64,000 nucleotides of DNA from an uncultured Alphaproteobacteria bacterium. Its GTDB lineage: Bacteria; Pseudomonadota; Alphaproteobacteria; RF32; CAG-239. The first letter of the stretch is position 1; the number at the start of each line of letters is the position of its first letter. This document shows positions 61,601 to 64,000 of this stretch, piece by piece. The notes under the pieces were generated by a model that saw only the letters and a list, made by a program, of their open reading frames with translations, made no database searches and had not been told where the DNA came from. The stretch is from positions 77,645 through 141,644 of the forward strand of contig CAKQLF010000003.1 of assembly GCA_934254585.1 (NCBI GenBank). The letters are read 5' to 3'. The translations under genes and the position numbers were made by a program.

Positions 61601-62799
61601 ATTTAGCCGATAAAATAATTATCAGCGATAAAATTTTTGGAAAAAATAATATTGTCTTTGATAATGCACACAGTTTACAGCTTGGAGTTGATGATAGAAT
61701 TTATTTTGCCGAAACACAGGCTTCACAATCTTTAGACGATTATGAATTTGTTTCAAAAATAAATAACGGGTTATATGAAATAGGTATTGGTTATGATAAA
61801 AATACAGCAGTTAATGATTGGTATTTTTATCGGACACAATATCTGAATCCGGAAGTTGTGGCTTATATTGATTTGCCGCGTTCCGCTATTGAACAAAGCC
61901 GTTCTTTGTTGTTCAATGTAGATAGAATTAGTAAAGGAAGCTGTGATTGCTATCAAGACGGTTGCAACTATAAAATCTGTAACTTTAAGGATTTAGGCGG
62001 AAAATCAAGGCTATGGGCAACTCCGGTATATCGTTCGGGGAGTTTTGATAAGCCGGTTGAAACCGATTTTAAACTTTACGGATTAGATTTCGGGCTTGAT
62101 CATCAGTTCAGCATATCCAGTCAATTTGGAATTTTTGGGTCATATCGTGATGGCAATTACAGCAATGAAGGCAAGGCCGACGGGCAAATTTTGTCACGCT
62201 ATGATAGTGAATTGGATATCACCAGTATTTTGGGCGGCTTGTACTATCGTCAATACTTTGGAAATCTGTTTATGAGCGGTGCAGTCTATGGCGGACAACA
62301 GAGTGCTGATATTAAAGCGGATAATGAAGTGAGTGCATCGGTAGACGGTATTAATCTGGGAGCTCAGGCCGAAATAGGTTATGATATCCGCACAACCAAA
62401 CGTTCGGTTTTGACGCCATCAATCAAAGCTACTTATGATTACATAAAATTTGATGATGCTAAAGATAATTCCGGTAAGGAAATCAGTTTTGATACCATTC
62501 ACGATGTCGAATTGGAAGCCGGAATTAAATATGAATATCAATTTAATAACGAACGACAACTGCCGACTACCGGTTATATCAAACCATCTGTGGTGCAAAC
62601 CATAGCCAACGGCGGAAATGTTAAAATCAATGATGTGACATTTGATAAAACGGTTGAAAACGAAACCTTTGGTCGGATTGAAGTTGGTGCCGATGCTGAA
62701 ATAGTTAAAAACTTTTCGGTTGGCGCGTTTGGCAACTATACCTTTGGTTCAAGTTACAAAGCCTGGGGCGTTGGCGGAAACGTGCGTTACAATTGGTAA
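58666..62799 (+). CDS. Second autotransporter, tandem paralogue
   Basis: A 1377-aa protein from the ATG at 58666 (MLKLSRRAQGLLNNQYRSVL), preferred over a TTG inside the previous stop region. It has the same NxQYRSVLKKC extension, then a signal ending SSPAQA. The passenger has more than fifteen GGAxxN beta-helix rungs, some very alike (QGGAVFNNGDFSSVNDIFEN, QGGALYNSGKLNTNSG). The barrel starts near residue 1110, ends GGNVRYNW and repeats blocks of its neighbour (DVELEAG; FNNERQLPT). An unusual Cys cluster, CDCYQDGCNYKIC, lies at the passenger-barrel junction and is absent from the first paralogue. The gap between the two genes is 20 bp, so they are co-transcribed. Confidence 0.92.
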   Translation: MLKLSRRAQGLLNNQYRSVLKKCFIINTILAAVVGLSSPAQAASNQTVNSGDSYSDTSANSVGALLENLKNGMGSVVDAYTAGTPIGKLYVNTNAVNEAYSDVNGASAKYGPWIINYGDVYIGKQYDKTTGAISEVPGGIILSNHHNMNADTIYWGGGIIANGGGNLRASATNLQVINTTFKNNTATSSELKTTMSAVGGAISSFSTNEASVKNSSFLQNYVMSAGTAAGGAVYNGVGVTSGGTASRGVFASQNNIYQGNYAGNQTSDLNLKVFDDSSHSYVSWIDTDVKAENAQGGAVFNNGDFSSVNDIFENNFAQGKTAQGGAVYNGTYNLSGSVHNGIMEISNSAGNTNFKQNYASGETAQGGALYNSGKLNTNSGKFLQNYVSGKTEASGGANYNSGDYTAFNEIYVENYADGKGSVYGGAVYNSGKITMTGTNSFISNKAGFVDNNGDLKADSGYGGAIYNSGTVINSAISKVVFNGNQVTAKTASGGAVFSNGSINLSNITFTDNHVNAQTAKGGALANASQNTDNTLTDSSFSNNSVKASTTSATAFGGAIYNSSENTASVAKLLIKATNSDVYFQENSAVSAQNNAIGGAIYNGENGQLNLESNGAEIVFVSNKADNGGAIANSASGAAIASTTSYFKISATNGDVYLQNNVAQNSGGAVYNEGVAYLHSAGNTMYLTANTAVNGGAVYNKNAADLSIQEGIDGKIILSENTAEKKGGAVYNAGTLNLSNVSLQTGAQLLVSNNTAAFGAGIYNENGAVVSGRYTKNSEVLFDANKATSGKGGAIYNEANGVINISLEDNAKIVLNTTSDDIYNLGEITITGQMTSTSTIGGTSFMPLSSFNSSTTEVDVNSTLGGTGVYNISEVLLNLGNTGYIDFEPQLNLKNNVIKLASGSYLNLDGSDTLTNNDFYISADSSVNYKSGSEGAVDLANHISNSGLLNLADGLISEVKINTLNSENGIIHIDVDNNRYLADKIIISDKIFGKNNIVFDNAHSLQLGVDDRIYFAETQASQSLDDYEFVSKINNGLYEIGIGYDKNTAVNDWYFYRTQYLNPEVVAYIDLPRSAIEQSRSLLFNVDRISKGSCDCYQDGCNYKICNFKDLGGKSRLWATPVYRSGSFDKPVETDFKLYGLDFGLDHQFSISSQFGIFGSYRDGNYSNEGKADGQILSRYDSELDITSILGGLYYRQYFGNLFMSGAVYGGQQSADIKADNEVSASVDGINLGAQAEIGYDIRTTKRSVLTPSIKATYDYIKFDDAKDNSGKEISFDTIHDVELEAGIKYEYQFNNERQLPTTGYIKPSVVQTIANGGNVKINDVTFDKTVENETFGRIEVGADAEIVKNFSVGAFGNYTFGSSYKAWGVGGNVRYNW

Positions 62800-62948
62800 A
62801 AAAATAATCTCCAAAATTGTATATCTTTTCAGTCACTCCGACCAATAAAAAGCTCGCAGAAGTGCGGTTTTTGGGGTATTGGAGAGAGAATGAAAAGCAG
62901 CGAGAAAACCAATTTCTTTTTAAACTTTTAATGTTTAATTTTATGTTT

Positions 62949-63875
62949 CTAGTAAAATTTTAGTCCTACTTCGCAAGTGTTTGTATTACCGCAATCACAC
63001 CATTGAATTGCAGTTGTTTTAGGTAGAGGTAAATCTTTTCGGCAGGCATAGTGATTGTTAAGACCGTTTGCTTTTTCTCCAATATCACAATTTTCGAAAA
63101 ATGCTGTTCCTGTGCTATTGCCCATATTGATTCCAACGACCAAGCCGATAAATCCTGAGTCATTTTTTCCCCAATCGAAAGAGGCTATTTCTGCACAGGC
63201 CTTTTTGTTTATGTCTTTTATACTAATAGCAAAAGCTGCATAATTATTTTCTCTTTCGGTACGATTTCTTCCGGTAGTATATATGGCAAGCTGACCGTTT
63301 AAGGGATGTCTAACTTGATAATAAACAGAATCGTCTAACATATCCGACGGAACGACAATATCTAAGACTGTGCGGTTTGGCCTCGAAACTATACCTAAGC
63401 TATAATAGTTTTTTTGTTCGGCGTAGAGATTTTTTATGTTCATAGTAATTTGGGCAACAGCGGATATGGTTTTGTTGATTTTCCACTTTTCCATAGCCTT
63501 TGAATAACCGGCAATACCGCCGACACTCAAAACACCTATGATGGCGAGAACACCAAGCATTTCAATCATACTTCGTCCGCACTGCACGCCATCTGCTAGG
63601 AATTTTTGCGCTCGTGTACTTCTTTTAATATGGTTTGTCTGTTTGGTCACTACTTGCGCTTTTCTCACTCGTGTACTACTCTGTACACGTCTTTCGAAAA
63701 GCACTTCGTATTGACGCACGGCATCCAAACCCTTTGATAGGATGTTGGTTAAAACCTCGCCCCGTGCGGGAGAGGTCGATGCGTAAGCATCGGGTGAGGG
63801 GTACTTAATGGAATTGCAATAAACACTTAATACTCGCCCCCAACACAGGTCATCAACGGACGTGACGCGCTCCAC
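62949..63875 (-). CDS. Type IV prepilin-like protein with repeat-derived leader
   Basis: The core starts at the Gly codon at 63577-63579 and reads RSMIEMLGVLAIIGVLSVGG, then GYSKAMEKWKINK. The mature part resembles the protein ending at 2855: MNIKNLYAEQKNYYSLG, VVPSDM, a Cys/Trp segment CAEIASFDWG and the end WCDCGNTNTCEVGLKFY. The frame remains open upstream through repeats E, A and B toward the window edge. The GTG at 63875 is only the outermost conventional start seen and lacks a ribosome site, so the true start may be internal, beyond the window, or missing. No TC microsatellite is visible in this copy. Confidence 0.6.
   Translation of the reverse strand: MERVTSVDDLCWGRVLSVYCNSIKYPSPDAYASTSPARGEVLTNILSKGLDAVRQYEVLFERRVQSSTRVRKAQVVTKQTNHIKRSTRAQKFLADGVQCGRSMIEMLGVLAIIGVLSVGGIAGYSKAMEKWKINKTISAVAQITMNIKNLYAEQKNYYSLGIVSRPNRTVLDIVVPSDMLDDSVYYQVRHPLNGQLAIYTTGRNRTERENNYAAFAISIKDINKKACAEIASFDWGKNDSGFIGLVVGINMGNSTGTAFFENCDIGEKANGLNNHYACRKDLPLPKTTAIQWCDCGNTNTCEVGLKFY
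63580..63750. repeat. Dispersed repeat E (copy 2)
   Basis: Shorter version of 17797-18025, directly upstream of a prepilin core. It keeps the second GTAC palindrome (CGTGTAC-tactct-GTACACG, about 63670-63688) but lacks about 55 bp around the first. Substitutions are spread along the whole element. Confidence 0.65.
63754..63820. repeat. Dispersed repeat A (copy 2)
   Basis: Matches 3496-3562 at both ends (CCTCGCCCCGTGCGGGAGAGG; GTGAGGGGTACTTAATGG). The central hairpin here is GATGCGTAAGCATC instead of GGCACGACAGTGCC: different sequence, same symmetry, which suggests compensatory change or an interchangeable core. Confidence 0.6.
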
Positions 63876-63880
63876 ATTAC

Positions 63881-63936
63881 TGTCATTGCCGGACGAGATC
63901 CGGCAGTCCAGATTCGCGGGTCTAAGCCCGCGAATT
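63881..63936. repeat. Dispersed palindromic repeat B (copy 2)
   Basis: Second copy of the GTCATT-bounded element at 3589, with both internal hairpins (GCCGGA/TCCGGC and CGCGGG-tctaag-CCCGCG) preserved and a changed loop. Confidence 0.65.
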
Positions 63937-63986
63937 GTTAGATAAAAAAGTAGTATAAAAGAGTAAGAAAAAGAGGTAAAATAAAA

Positions 63987-64000
63987 ATGGCGGAAGAACG
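63987..64000 (+). CDS. Possible start of a plus-strand gene (truncated by window end)
   Basis: An ATG at 63987-63989 reads MAEE before the window ends, with AAGAGG ten bases upstream. Too little is visible to name it; listed only because the ribosome site is reasonable. Confidence 0.25.

Overview
The window is about 64 kb of an AT-rich Gram-negative genome. The gene content and order (gpmI-envC-ctpA-rppH, rpsF-rpsR-rplI, nfeD with an SPFH partner, RppH, an AsmA-like giant, autotransporters and a porin) fit a host-associated alphaproteobacterium. Repeated pilin-like proteins sharing the N-terminal core RSMIEMLGVLAIIGVLSVGG resemble those I associate with uncultured gut Alphaproteobacteria. The placement is an inference, because the window holds no rRNA or other decisive marker.

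Layout. 1-2.3 kb: a type I restriction-modification locus (hsdM plus the start of a RhuM-family gene) lies next to a tRNA(CAU) gene whose 3' end is repeated in two 173-bp tandem units; an IS30 transposase remnant follows. 2.8-4.1 kb: a type IV prepilin-like ORF sits behind a mosaic of palindromic repeats and a short TC-repeat leader. 4.2-8.2 kb: dnaK (heat-shock-type promoter), an unknown gene, dnaJ. 8.2-15.8 kb: a minus-strand run of lipoprotein, comM/yifB, a secreted degenerate trypsin-like protein, two prepilins and an AMP/thymidine phosphorylase. 15.8-17.1 kb: ribosomal genes rpsF-rpsR-rplI. 17.1-18.4 kb: a second prepilin with the same kind of mosaic leader and TC microsatellite. 18.4-27 kb: envelope and housekeeping genes (HAD-like, AsmA-like, prfB with programmed +1 frameshift, PBP1A, AmiC-type amidase). 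27-32 kb: RNase E, a BepA-like M48 protease, a structured RNA-like region and another prepilin. 32-37.6 kb: nfo, nfeD, SPFH protein and a 1035-aa unknown protein.

37.8-43.2 kb: a membrane glycosyltransferase cluster (GT39, GT2, YdjC/ChbG deacetylase, GtrA), a rhodanese, rnhB and tRNA-Arg(CCU), then a Fic-family remnant. 44-48.6 kb: gpmI-envC-ctpA-rppH. 48.8-55 kb: porin, OmpR-type regulator, membrane protein, GT2, DsbA-like protein, PhoU-like/PiT phosphate transport pair. 55-62.8 kb: two tandem autotransporters with Pmp-like GGAxYN repeats. 62.9-63.9 kb: a sixth prepilin behind repeats.

The most unusual theme is the prepilin family. Six dispersed members keep the same N-terminal docking helix at protein level, although their codons differ. 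Two of them (2855-3999 and 17170-18359) lie behind identical (TC)7-type microsatellites placed just after a well-formed start site. In both, an open frame runs from the microsatellite through repeat elements into the pilin, one TC unit out of register with the start codon. This is the arrangement expected of a slipped-strand on/off switch, but it rests on sequence reading alone.
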